64,000 bases of DNA from Bacteroidales bacterium (lineage in GTDB: Bacteria; Bacteroidota; Bacteroidia; Bacteroidales; UBA932), in NCBI GenBank assembly GCA_017554305.1, contig JAFZIN010000012.1, forward strand, positions 1 through 64,000, given 5' to 3'. The position numbers were made by a program, and so were the translations under genes. The notes beneath the pieces were generated by a model. The model was not told the origin of the DNA and made no database searches. It worked only from the letters and a program-made list of their open reading frames with translations. The first letter of the stretch is position 1. Every line of letters begins with the position of its first letter. This document shows positions 32,411 through 41,523 of the stretch, piece by piece.

Positions 32411-34519
32411 GCGGCGGGAGGTGCGGAGGAGGGTGGTGATGGTCTTGTTGAGGGAATCTGCCTTTTGCAGGGATTCCAAGGTGAGGTGCATTCTCCAGTT
32501 CCAGTTTCCTTCCCTGTTTACCAAAAGTTCGCTCTCTGTGAAGCGGTTACGGAGTTTTCTGTCCATACTGAGCCAATCCTGGAGAGGCAGCATTGCAAAC
32601 ATGCTGTTGGAGTTAAGGGCTGCCTGAATTGCATTGGTGCACTCCTCCGGTGTGGCATCATAGAAGGTATTGTTGTTGTCATCAGAGTAAGAGATGCTCT
32701 TAAACTTCTCACCCAGAGCCATTCTCAGAGTTTTTTCCTTTGGTTCAGATGTGGTTGTTATGGAGAAGAATGGAACTCTCTCTCCCCAGGTCATCATATT
32801 GGATGACGCAATCAGCTGAGGCATAAGACGTTTAACAAGAGGCTCCTCCTCTTTGGAGTATGGCGGAGTGGTAACGGAGTAGATGTCTGCATAAATGCTC
32901 AGCACCCTCATTCTCTTTTTCCACCAGCTGAAATGTTCAGCGGCCATTGCCTCCCAGTTGTATATGGCGTTGCCCTCTTTGTCCTTTCCCTTAAAGAGTT
33001 GCGGGAACTTCCAGCAATCTACGCTGTTGAATGCAAGGGTCATCTGAAATTCTCCCTTAAGTGCAATACCCTTGGAGTGAGCGTAGGTGATAACCTCCTC
33101 CATCTGGCGGAAAAGGAGGTACTGCAAAAAGGCGTAGAAGTGACATCTCTTATGAAGCTGCTCCATAAGAGTGAGATCTGTGTCTGCATTGAGTTTTTTG
33201 AAGGCGCTCCTGTTAAAGAGACTCTGACTCATAACCTGGGTAAGCTCCTCCGAATATGTTGCAAATCCGTTCCATTTTGCAAACTCTGCTGTCTTGAAAT
33301 GGTCTCTTAATGAGCAGAATAGGCAGTAGCCCCAGAGCCAGTCTCCGTGATCTTTTACAAACTTGTAGTAATCCGGATGGGCGGTGGTTTTTGCTCCGGT
33401 TTCATTGAAGAGTCTTTGCAGGTAGTCCCACTTGAAGGCATATAGGTCTTCATAATCTACGGTGGCTCTGCGGTTTAGAGACTTCATCTCCTTTTCCGCC
33501 TCCTTCTTTGTTCTCTTGTCTGTTGTGTTGAGTTCAGAAGTTGAGATGTAAAGCGGGTTCAGTGCAAGAGAGGAAATCTCTTTGTAAGGGGAGGAGTCTT
33601 TGCTGGAAAAGCTTTGAGTTGAGTCATTTATAGGGTAGAAGCCAATAATCTTAAGACCTACTTTCTCTGCCCAGTCTACCATCAGTTTCAAATCATTTGT
33701 ATCTCCTATTCCGCCGCTCTGTTCGCTCTTAAGTGCGGAGAGAGGAGCGTAGATACCGGCGTAACGCTCGTTAAGTGGGGGAAATACAACGTGTGAGTGT
33801 TCAATTATAACGGTCTCGTTCTTTCCAATTTCAGGAACGGTAAGAGTTCTTGGAATATCATTCTTAAGGGTCTCGTTGGTTACTATTCCCTCTTTAGAGA
33901 CCATTGTTAAACGGTATGTAAGTCTCTGATTTGCTATCTCTTCTGTGGAGAGGTATGCAATCCACTTAAGACCCTTTAAGCGGGCCATCTTAATTCCCTT
34001 TTTAGGAACCCAATCGCCAAGGAGTTTGCCCTCTCCTGTGAGGTAGATATCACAGTCTCTTGGAACGTTTGGAACAACGGCTCTTATGATGAGTTCATTG
34101 TTTTTGCGGTGAATCTGAGTATGAGGAATATACTGAGTTCCGTAGAAGACGTGGGCAAACGGGTCTGTAAGCAGCGGAGCGTTCTCTGAGTTCTCCTGCC
34201 AGTGGTCTATGCTTAATACTGAGGTGGTTGCAGAGTTAAGAGCCAGGCGCCTGCCTCCTCCCGCCTCGTAGGTAACGTCTGCTTTCTCATCTTTAATCAG
34301 ATATTTGTAGAAGACAAACCTCTCTTTTAGCGGATCAAACTGAATCTCAGCCTCCCAGATGGTCTCCTTCTGGTTGGTGTTGGGGTTTACTGCAACAGAT
34401 TTTCTGGTCATTTTATATGCCAGCTCCGGGTCATATTTGCCCAAAAGGGGAGAGTTTCCGGTAATGTAAACTTCTTCCTTGTCTGTTGTGTTGACTCTTA
34501 CTCTGAAATGTATAATCAT
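32405..34519 (-). CDS. GH77-like protein with two CBM20 domains, catalytic motifs lost
   Basis: 704 residues. Residues 1-110 and about 120-240 resemble CBM20 starch-binding modules (EVYITGNSPLLGKYDPE, DIYLTGEGKLLGDW). From about 250 it follows 4-alpha-glucanotransferase of the Bacteroides/plant DPE2 type: YAPLSALKSEQSGGIGDTNDL, GFYPIND, SVDCWKFP, QLIASSNMMTWGE and LPLQDWLSMD. Three canonical sites are changed. KGD becomes KGE (489-490). The R-I-D-H nucleophile motif expected near 547 reads YSVT, and the T-H-D motif near 590 reads SEPK. The protein is also shorter than the usual roughly 890 residues, with losses around the active site. Binding to starch may persist while catalysis is unlikely. 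Start overlaps the upstream stop by four bases (ATGA). Confidence 0.75.
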   Translation of the reverse strand: MIIHFRVRVNTTDKEEVYITGNSPLLGKYDPELAYKMTRKSVAVNPNTNQKETIWEAEIQFDPLKERFVFYKYLIKDEKADVTYEAGGGRRLALNSATTSVLSIDHWQENSENAPLLTDPFAHVFYGTQYIPHTQIHRKNNELIIRAVVPNVPRDCDIYLTGEGKLLGDWVPKKGIKMARLKGLKWIAYLSTEEIANQRLTYRLTMVSKEGIVTNETLKNDIPRTLTVPEIGKNETVIIEHSHVVFPPLNERYAGIYAPLSALKSEQSGGIGDTNDLKLMVDWAEKVGLKIIGFYPINDSTQSFSSKDSSPYKEISSLALNPLYISTSELNTTDKRTKKEAEKEMKSLNRRATVDYEDLYAFKWDYLQRLFNETGAKTTAHPDYYKFVKDHGDWLWGYCLFCSLRDHFKTAEFAKWNGFATYSEELTQVMSQSLFNRSAFKKLNADTDLTLMEQLHKRCHFYAFLQYLLFRQMEEVITYAHSKGIALKGEFQMTLAFNSVDCWKFPQLFKGKDKEGNAIYNWEAMAAEHFSWWKKRMRVLSIYADIYSVTTPPYSKEEEPLVKRLMPQLIASSNMMTWGERVPFFSITTTSEPKEKTLRMALGEKFKSISYSDDNNNTFYDATPEECTNAIQAALNSNSMFAMLPLQDWLSMDRKLRNRFTESELLVNREGNWNWRMHLTLESLQKADSLNKTITTLLRTSRRK

Positions 34520-35550
34520 AGATTATTGTTGGCGTTGACAGGTTGTTGTTTGCTCTTTTTTATTGAGTAGAAAACAAAGGATATCACTCCCAGTATTATC
34601 ATTATAAGTGCCTGAGACTCATGGCTTATTGTGGCAAAGACAATGCCGTCGTTCCAGGAGATGGCATATACCTGGCTGGCGGCCAGCGCAACGGCAAAGT
34701 GGTAGGAGCCAAACCCGCCCTGAACGGGAACCGCCCAGCCGAATCCTCCCACAAGCATCAGAAAGAGAGCGTCACTCCAGCCCAGATCAAAGAGCTGAGG
34801 GAATGCCCTTATGGTGCAGATACTTGTGCCCCAGAAACAGAGCCAGAGAAGAAGGGTAAGGATAATAAAACTCCATTTCTCTTTCATCTTAAATGCAGAG
34901 AGAAGCCCCTCCTTAAGATTGTGGAATACCTTAACAACTTTACCTCCCACTTTTGTTTTGGAGAGTTGTCTTCTGAAAACATACAGCAGTACAACTGCAG
35001 CTATGATAACGGCCAAAATGGCTATCATCCAGAAGGTTGCTGAACTCTTTGCAGAGAGGTTGTTAAGTATGTTGTTGTCTATAAAAGAGCCAAAGCTGTT
35101 CCAGAAGGCTACTGCAAAAACTATCGAGATGATAATAAGGCAGAACAAATCCCAGGCTCTCTCAACCACCACCGTTCCAACCGCTCCCTCAAAGGTTGTC
35201 TTCTTTTTCTCAGTTGCCACAACTCCGCAGCGTACAAGCTCTCCCGCCCTTGGGAAGACAAAATTTGCAATGTTTCCAATGGTTACGCCGTGGTAGGCGC
35301 TGCGGTTGTCAGATTCAGGATCTATCTGTCTTAAAAGGAGTTTCCAGCGTATGGCGCGCACAACAAACTCAAGAACACCTATTACCATTGAGGCAATAAT
35401 CCAAATCCAGTTGCAGTTTTTAACTCCCTGAATGAACTCCTTCCAACTGATGTTTCTGAAACTGAAATAGAGAAGCACCGCGGCAACGGCAAGCATTACC
35501 AGGTATTTGATAACCTTTTTGGGTGTAATTTTTCTCTGACCGGAGTCCAT
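34516..35550 (-). CDS. Lysylphosphatidylglycerol-synthetase-like flippase domain protein
   Basis: 344-residue integral membrane protein with about eight helices resembling the LPG_synthase_TM / UPF0104 family (PF03706). Landmarks: FRNISWKEFIQGVKNCNW near the start, VVRAIRWKLLLRQIDP, the conserved IGNIANFVFPRAGELVRCG and a segment GGFGWAVPVQGGFGSYHFAV. Family members move lipids or glycans across the membrane; the substrate here is unknown. Its stop overlaps the GH77-like start, so both share a transcript. Confidence 0.75.
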   Translation of the reverse strand: MDSGQRKITPKKVIKYLVMLAVAAVLLYFSFRNISWKEFIQGVKNCNWIWIIASMVIGVLEFVVRAIRWKLLLRQIDPESDNRSAYHGVTIGNIANFVFPRAGELVRCGVVATEKKKTTFEGAVGTVVVERAWDLFCLIIISIVFAVAFWNSFGSFIDNNILNNLSAKSSATFWMIAILAVIIAAVVLLYVFRRQLSKTKVGGKVVKVFHNLKEGLLSAFKMKEKWSFIILTLLLWLCFWGTSICTIRAFPQLFDLGWSDALFLMLVGGFGWAVPVQGGFGSYHFAVALAASQVYAISWNDGIVFATISHESQALIMIILGVISFVFYSIKKSKQQPVNANNNL

Positions 35551-35576
35551 ATAACAAATTTATGCAAAAATTATGA

Positions 35577-35584
35577 TACCTTTG
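35577..35584 (+). promoter_or_regulatory. -7 box of the adenosine kinase / two-component unit
   Basis: TACCTTTG, 21 bases before the ATG at 35606. A TTTG at the usual distance is not seen. Confidence 0.5.
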
Positions 35585-35605
35585 TAAAGACCAGAGAAAA
35601 AAGAT

Positions 35606-36589
35606 ATGAAATCCATTTTAACAGTTGGAAACGCACTCACAGATATTTTGGCGGTACTGCCGGACGATTCTCTTTTGAAGGAATTTAATCTCCCGATAGG
35701 CAGCATGCAGTGGGTAGAGAAGGCGGAGGGCGAGCAGATTCTTGAGCGTCTGCAAAAGTTTGACCTGCAGTACGTTCCAGGAGGTAGTGCGGCAAACACA
35801 ATATCCGGAACAGCCATACTGGGAATGCCGAGCGGGTTCATAGGAAAAGTGGGAGACGATTCCATTGGAAAGCTCTATAAAGAGGGGATGGAGAAGATGG
35901 GCGTTAAGCCGCATCTGCTTTTGGGAAAGGCTCCCAGCGGAAGGGCTATGGTGCTTATTACTCCTCCTAACAGCGAGCGAACCTTTGCAGATTATATGGG
36001 AGCAACTCTGGAACTCTGTGCGGAGGATTTGGATGAGGAGATTTTTAAGGAGTATGACATTGTTCATATTGAGGGGTATCTTGTGCAGAATCAGGATCTT
36101 GTAAGAAGGATTGCAGAGTTGGCGCACTCCTTTGGAAAGGAGGTCTCCATAGATATGGCAAGTTACAATGTGGTGGAGAGCAACCGTGAGTTCCTTAAGG
36201 AGATTGTGGAGAAATATGTAGATGTTCTCTTTGCAAATGAATCAGAGGCTCAGGCTTTTACCGGCAAGACGGAGTATGCTGCGGCAGAGGAGATTGCAAA
36301 GATGTGCAAGGTGGCGGTTGTAAAACTTGGAGGAAAGGGATCAATTGTAAGAAGCGGAGATAAGGTTTATACCGTTGAACCTATGAAGGCCAACAAGGTG
36401 GATACCACGGGTGCGGGAGACATTTACGCATCGGGCTTTCTGTACGGTTACTCTTTGGGATTGCCGCTTGATGTGTGCGGAAAGATTGGTACCGTTCTCT
36501 CTTCCAAAGTTATTGAGGTGGTGGGGCCTAAGTTGGATGATGAGCGTTGGGCAGAGGCAAAGAGAGAGATTGCCCGTTTGATTGGATAA
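35606..36589 (+). CDS. Adenosine kinase-like PfkB family kinase
   Basis: 327 residues. PfkB hallmarks: GNALTDILA near the start, the VPGGSAANTISGTAILGM signature (about 55-72), GKVGDD, ANESEAQAF, and the catalytic DTTGAGDIYASGF with the anion-hole GAGD and catalytic Asp (about 271-283). Adenosine kinase recycles adenosine to AMP. The stop overlaps the histidine kinase start by one base (TAATG), so the three genes to 38573 form an operon. Confidence 0.85.
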   Translation: MKSILTVGNALTDILAVLPDDSLLKEFNLPIGSMQWVEKAEGEQILERLQKFDLQYVPGGSAANTISGTAILGMPSGFIGKVGDDSIGKLYKEGMEKMGVKPHLLLGKAPSGRAMVLITPPNSERTFADYMGATLELCAEDLDEEIFKEYDIVHIEGYLVQNQDLVRRIAELAHSFGKEVSIDMASYNVVESNREFLKEIVEKYVDVLFANESEAQAFTGKTEYAAAEEIAKMCKVAVVKLGGKGSIVRSGDKVYTVEPMKANKVDTTGAGDIYASGFLYGYSLGLPLDVCGKIGTVLSSKVIEVVGPKLDDERWAEAKREIARLIG

Positions 36590-37917
36590 TGAACAGATAT
36601 TTTAAGATAGTGGCCGTTATTGCAGTTCTGGCACTTTTGCCTCTGCAGTATTTTCTGCTCTCCAATGTTTATAAATCATTGGAGAAGAACCTCTATACCA
36701 CAATAGACGAGTGCTTCCAAAGTGCTGTGGAAGAGGAGGCTATGATTCGCTTTCACAATATAGCGGCAAGCCGCAATGTTACTCTTGGCGGAAGCAGTTC
36801 TCGCATTAACCAGGATGTTCTGCTGAGCGTAAGCTCCATTCTTCAGCTAAGCGGTTCGTCAATAGATATGGATACGCTCTCTTCTATCTTTAGCGGGAAC
36901 TTGAAGGAGAAGGAGTTGGGAAGTCTCAACTTTAAAATTGAGGAGAGGGAGAATGATACCACGCTCTACAAAGTGGCGGACGATTTTATTAAGGAACCAA
37001 CCGGAGAGCAGCTCTCGTTCTCTTCTTTGGAGACTCACGTAGTTCCTGTAACACAAGATCTTACAAAGGGGTTGGTTGCTGTTGTAAACAACCCATACGT
37101 TGCCATATTCTCCAAGATGAAACTTATGATGATATTCTCTTTCATCATAGTTCTGTTTGTAATCTGGTGTCTTTACAGATTTGCCCGCCTGCTGAGCAAG
37201 GCAAACTTTATAAACAATTTGCGCAAGGATCATACATACGCTATGATTCACGATATGAAGACTCCGCTCTCTTCCATTATGATTATTGCGGAGGATTTTA
37301 AAGAGAACGAGAAGATTGCAGAGGATGCGGAAACGGCTCAGCAGCTGAAGATTCTGGATGAAGAGTGCCGCCATTTGAACACTATCTGTGAGAAGGTGAT
37401 AAACGTTGCAAAGGTGGAGAATAAGAAGCTGAAGTTTGTCTATGAGAAAATAGTGTTGGACGCATTTCTATCGGGAATAAAAAGTAAGTATGAATCATTA
37501 TACTCTTCTGCGGCAAAAAAGGTAAATATCAAAGTGGAGTGCAAAGAGGGAGAGTGGATGATTGCAGACAGACTCTACCTTACGGAGATAATGGACAACC
37601 TTATAGACAACTCCATAAAATACTCCGGCAGCAGTGTAGATATTAAGCTCTCTGTGAGTGATATACGCCACTTTAAGGAGATACGGGTGCTGGATAACGG
37701 AAAGGGGTTTTACAAGAGCGAGAAGAAGCGCCTGTTCAAGAAATTTGAGAGGGGGGAGAATACGGTTGGAATAAGCGGACATGGAATAGGGCTTCACTAT
37801 GTTTATCAGCTGATGAAGTTCTTTGACGGCTATGTGAAGATTGAGAGCAAGGTGGGAGAGTTTACTGAGGTTGTGCTGGGATTTCCGTCTGTGGAAAATT
37901 ATGAAATTGTAGAATAG
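36589..37917 (+). CDS. Membrane sensor histidine kinase
   Basis: 442 residues. Helices at about 5-25 and 178-198 enclose a periplasmic sensor domain of about 150 residues with no recognised fold. The H box is MIHDMKTPLSS with His221; the ATPase domain has DNLIDNSIKYSG (N box), VLDNGKGF (G1) and GHGIGLHYVYQL (G2). I chose ATG 36589, which overlaps the adenosine kinase stop; a longer frame would begin inside that gene. The response regulator follows 5 bases later and is its likely partner. Confidence 0.9.
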   Translation: MNRYFKIVAVIAVLALLPLQYFLLSNVYKSLEKNLYTTIDECFQSAVEEEAMIRFHNIAASRNVTLGGSSSRINQDVLLSVSSILQLSGSSIDMDTLSSIFSGNLKEKELGSLNFKIEERENDTTLYKVADDFIKEPTGEQLSFSSLETHVVPVTQDLTKGLVAVVNNPYVAIFSKMKLMMIFSFIIVLFVIWCLYRFARLLSKANFINNLRKDHTYAMIHDMKTPLSSIMIIAEDFKENEKIAEDAETAQQLKILDEECRHLNTICEKVINVAKVENKKLKFVYEKIVLDAFLSGIKSKYESLYSSAAKKVNIKVECKEGEWMIADRLYLTEIMDNLIDNSIKYSGSSVDIKLSVSDIRHFKEIRVLDNGKGFYKSEKKRLFKKFERGENTVGISGHGIGLHYVYQLMKFFDGYVKIESKVGEFTEVVLGFPSVENYEIVE

Positions 37918-37922
37918 ATGCT

Positions 37923-38573
37923 ATGATAAGGTTGCTTATAGTGGAAGATGATACCAATCTCAGTTTCCTCATTAAGAGGAAGTTGGAGAAGCAGGGAGAC
38001 TATGTTGTGGAGACTGCGGAGGATGGTGCAAAAGGGCTCAAGGCTCTTACGGCTTTCCGTCCGGATGTTATTGTTACAGATCTTGAGATGGGAGAGGGAA
38101 TGGACGGCAACACTATGATTGAGAAGATTCGTTCTGCAAACAATGAGATTCCCATTATTGTTCTTACCGGCAAGTTGGAGTTTTTGAAGCAGAGCGGCGC
38201 AAATATGTATCTTAAAAAACCGTTCAACACTCAGGAGTTGGACATTAACATACGCTCTCTGCTTCAGAGGAATAGGGAGACATTTGCAATTGGCAGGTTT
38301 ACTTTTGATCCGGCATCACGCACTCTAACATTGGGGGCGGAGAATTTGAAGGTTACTCCTACCGGTGCAAAGGTGCTTCTGATGCTCTGCCAGGAGATGG
38401 GTAAGTGTGTGGAGCGCAAGAAGATACAGGGAACCATCTGGGGAGATTATGATAACGAGAGCATCTCTCACAACCTGGATGTTCAGATAGATAAACTCAG
38501 AGGCCTGCTTAAGGCAGACCCTTCCGTATCAATTGAAATAATAAAGAAGACGGGAATAATTCTTAAAGCTTAA
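37923..38573 (+). CDS. OmpR-family response regulator
   Basis: 216 residues. The receiver domain has acidic residues in IVEDD (Asp9-10), the phosphoacceptor Asp53 in VTDLEMGE, Thr82 in IVLTGK and Lys99 in YLKKPF. A winged-helix DNA-binding domain follows (about 125-216), with LTLGAENLKVTPTGAKVLLML and SISHNLDVQIDKLRGLL. It is cotranscribed with the kinase and adenosine kinase genes. Its stop is two bases from that of the convergent TPR gene, without an obvious terminator. Confidence 0.92.
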   Translation: MIRLLIVEDDTNLSFLIKRKLEKQGDYVVETAEDGAKGLKALTAFRPDVIVTDLEMGEGMDGNTMIEKIRSANNEIPIIVLTGKLEFLKQSGANMYLKKPFNTQELDINIRSLLQRNRETFAIGRFTFDPASRTLTLGAENLKVTPTGAKVLLMLCQEMGKCVERKKIQGTIWGDYDNESISHNLDVQIDKLRGLLKADPSVSIEIIKKTGIILKA

Positions 38574-38575
38574 GG

Positions 38576-39775
38576 CTACTGCTGCTCCTCCATAAAGAGC
38601 TCACCCTTAATATAATCCAGGTTCTCTTTGGCAAAATTATAACTCTTTGTTCCCGGCGTTGCAACCTTCAGAAATTTTTCATACCAGACAACGGCCTGCT
38701 TGTAATCTTTTTTGATATGGTAGCAGTAGGCTATGGTTGCAATGTTGGAAATCTGTTTAGGATTGTAACGGTAAGCCTCCTTGTAATGCTCAATGGCTTT
38801 GTCCCAGGAATCCTGTTTTCTGTAGTAGCCCAAGCCGTAGAGCTGATGGTAACGGGACATTAGTGAAGGGTCCGGCTTAACCATCTCCCAAACCTTATCT
38901 AGCCAGGGCTTTACGTCAGAGTCAAACGGATAGAAAAACTCAGATTTTACGGAGGCTATGGTGTATGCCAGGTTCACATCACTGGAGTCTATTGCCCATG
39001 CGGCCATCAACTCCTGCTCTGCCCTGTACTTCATTTGAGTATGCCAGTAGCATTGCCCCAGGAAGAAGTGGACGGGGTAGGAATCGTTCCCTATATCTTC
39101 CTGATGCTGAAAGACTTCTATTGCCGGCTCATAAGCACTTTTCCTGTAGAGCGCAATACCTTTTAGCGGAGCAATTGTCATATTGTCCGGATCTTCTGCA
39201 AGGAAAGGCTCCGCGATAGATACTACTTCATCATACTCTTTTTTGTCTAACAGTATGCCCATTGCCTTTGAGAGCACTGCCTCATTCATTGGCTTGAATG
39301 CTAAGGCTCTGCGATAGTACCACAGTGCGGAATCGGGCTGATTTATCTGCTTGAAACCGTCTCCCACATAACTGAGCACTGCCGGAATTGAGTCTAACTG
39401 CAATGCCGCCTGCCCCGCTTTAATGCTCTGAGAATATGCCTTAAGCCTGTAAAAGGCCTGCATAAGACGAATCTTGTAAAGTATGTTATTGGGTGAAAGT
39501 GAGGAGAGTATAAAATAGGTTCCCGCCGCGTTGTCATTCGCTCCGTTTTGGAAATGACAGTCTGCCAGTTCTGAAAGCACACCCTCATCCATTGCCTCCG
39601 GCTGCACAAGAGTGGCAAGCGTATCTATTGCCTCATCTGTGCGGAAGATGCTCTTAAGGTAACGCGCGTAAGTTATTACGGAATCGCGATGGGTTGTCTG
39701 AGCCTCCGCGCTGATGCTGCAAATGGTTAACAGCATAACTATGAGGAAGCAGAATGAGGTGGTTTTGCGTGCCAT
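38576..39775 (-). CDS. Exported tetratricopeptide-repeat protein
   Basis: 399 residues; a signal peptide (MARKTTSFCFLIVMLLTICSISAEA) followed by TPR-like helical repeats. Typical units are ALQLDSIPAVLSYVGDGFKQINQPDSALWYYRRAL (residues about 130-165), YRYNPKQISNIATIAYC and YKQAVVWYEKFLK. TPR proteins scaffold other proteins; no catalytic domain is visible. It precedes the nucleoside kinase... in reverse order of transcription the kinase gene lies 24 bases upstream, so they may be one unit. Confidence 0.78.
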   Translation of the reverse strand: MARKTTSFCFLIVMLLTICSISAEAQTTHRDSVITYARYLKSIFRTDEAIDTLATLVQPEAMDEGVLSELADCHFQNGANDNAAGTYFILSSLSPNNILYKIRLMQAFYRLKAYSQSIKAGQAALQLDSIPAVLSYVGDGFKQINQPDSALWYYRRALAFKPMNEAVLSKAMGILLDKKEYDEVVSIAEPFLAEDPDNMTIAPLKGIALYRKSAYEPAIEVFQHQEDIGNDSYPVHFFLGQCYWHTQMKYRAEQELMAAWAIDSSDVNLAYTIASVKSEFFYPFDSDVKPWLDKVWEMVKPDPSLMSRYHQLYGLGYYRKQDSWDKAIEHYKEAYRYNPKQISNIATIAYCYHIKKDYKQAVVWYEKFLKVATPGTKSYNFAKENLDYIKGELFMEEQQ

Positions 39776-39799
39776 GGCTATTGGTTTGTAAGGACGTTA

Positions 39800-41497
39800 C
39801 TAGTAGGTAAATACGCTGCCTCCAATAAACTCTCTCATAATGGAGGTAGCTGGTATTGTGGCAATCTCTTCCGGAGTGAGTGCGGCAATTCTGCTCAAAA
39901 AATTCAAAAGTCTTGAGGCCTCAATGTATGCCTGGCTCATTGGAGAGATTCTTCTAAGCAGAGGCTCTGCATAATACTTTAACATTGGAAGCTCGTAAAG
40001 CAGTGAGGAGTTGAACATTACATCTGCATTCTCCTGGAACGGGAATATGTTCTTCCTCTCTCCCGATGTTACGGAAGGCCATCTCTCTATAGTCTCCTCT
40101 GCGCTGTAACCTCTGAATTTAAAGTCTCTTACCATTCTGCGGAGTTTGCGGCAGTCTGTTGTGGAGATATAGTTGTTCTCATCTATAGGAAGAGTTGTAA
40201 GTGCGGAGGCGTAAACCTTAAACTTGAGAGAGTCATCTATCTTGCTTGTAAGCACAGGATTAAGGGCGTGTATTCCCTCCATTACAAGAACATCTCCCTT
40301 CTGCATGCGGATTTTGTTTCCGGTAAGAGAGCTCTTTCCCTCCGTAAAATCAAACTTAGGCAGGGTAATCTCCTCTCCGTTGAAGAGCCTGGTTAAGTGG
40401 TCGTTAAGGAGATCCAGATTGAGGGCGTAAACAGACTCAAAGTCATACTCTCCGTTCTCGTCTTTTGGAGTGAGCGGGCGGTCTACAAAGTAATCGTCCA
40501 TTGCAACAATTACCGGATTGAGTCCTAAAACCTTCATCTGCAGGGCAATCCTCTTGGATGTTGTGGTCTTGCCGCTGGAAGAAGGGCCGGCAATGAGAAC
40601 CAGACGAACCTCATCCTTTCTCTCGTTAATCATATCTGCAATCTTTGCAAACTTTCTCTCATGCAGAGCCTCTGAGACATAAACGGCCTTCTTTCCGTGA
40701 CCCTGGCTGATTAATTCGTTTACGGTTGCAATATCCTTGGCACCAATAATCTGGCACCAGTTGCGGTTCTCTACAAAAATTTCAGAAAGTTTTTTCTGAT
40801 ACTTCTGTTCAGGCAAATCGTAAGGCTTCTGAGAAGAAGGATTCTTTATGCAGAAACCATCACTGTAACGGGAGATGCTCCAACGGTTTATCAGCTTGGT
40901 GGAATAGACCATAGGGCCGTAGAAATAGTCTCCGTAACCATCGAGATAATAAAGGGTTATAAAGAATTCTCCCACGCTCTTGGTAAGAGCTGCCTTTGAT
41001 GTCTGGTTGTGAGAGAGGAAGGTTAGACAGGCTTCAGCATTGCTCTTTTTGGTCTTAATCAGACGCAGGTCTTCGTTAACCAGTTCCCACATTCTCTTTT
41101 CCAGCTTTATAAGATCTTCTTCCGTGGTTGGAACGGTAACGGAAGAATCATCTGCCCTTTTGAATTCTGCATACTGTCCGTTTGGAAGATGGTAGGTGAT
41201 GTAGAGTGTTCTATCGGGGAATAAATCATAGCAGGCCTTCTGGCATAACATATTGAGCGAACGGGCGTAACAGCGCCTTCCGTCTGCATCGTCGTATGTT
41301 AAAAAGTAGACGGCGGAGGCCAGATAGAGTTCAAAACCCAACTCTTTAAGATCATGATTAACGTAGGCGGCCAGAACATCCATTCCCTTCCAGTCATATT
41401 CTATCATTCCCAACACATCCTTAAGAGATGTTCCTACAGGCACTTCATAGTTCTGCTTATTGTTTATGCAGTATACTCTTACTTTTCTTGTTTCCAT
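39800..41497 (-). CDS. TGS-domain nucleoside/uridine kinase-like protein
   Basis: 565 residues. The N-terminus (about 1-75) resembles a TGS/ubiquitin-like fold and the next part (to about 240) the second additional domain of threonyl-tRNA synthetase. The C-terminal half is a P-loop kinase of the uridine kinase/phosphoribulokinase type: LIAGPSSSGKTTTSKRIAL (Walker A near 288-306), VAMDDYFVDR, GEEITLPKFDFTEG and VLVMEGIHALNP. This fused form is widespread in Bacteroidota and Firmicutes. The role in pyrimidine or other nucleoside salvage is inferred from the family. Confidence 0.85.
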   Translation of the reverse strand: METRKVRVYCINNKQNYEVPVGTSLKDVLGMIEYDWKGMDVLAAYVNHDLKELGFELYLASAVYFLTYDDADGRRCYARSLNMLCQKACYDLFPDRTLYITYHLPNGQYAEFKRADDSSVTVPTTEEDLIKLEKRMWELVNEDLRLIKTKKSNAEACLTFLSHNQTSKAALTKSVGEFFITLYYLDGYGDYFYGPMVYSTKLINRWSISRYSDGFCIKNPSSQKPYDLPEQKYQKKLSEIFVENRNWCQIIGAKDIATVNELISQGHGKKAVYVSEALHERKFAKIADMINERKDEVRLVLIAGPSSSGKTTTSKRIALQMKVLGLNPVIVAMDDYFVDRPLTPKDENGEYDFESVYALNLDLLNDHLTRLFNGEEITLPKFDFTEGKSSLTGNKIRMQKGDVLVMEGIHALNPVLTSKIDDSLKFKVYASALTTLPIDENNYISTTDCRKLRRMVRDFKFRGYSAEETIERWPSVTSGERKNIFPFQENADVMFNSSLLYELPMLKYYAEPLLRRISPMSQAYIEASRLLNFLSRIAALTPEEIATIPATSIMREFIGGSVFTY

Positions 41498-41523
41498 AAC
41501 GGATTCAAAATTACACTTTTTCT

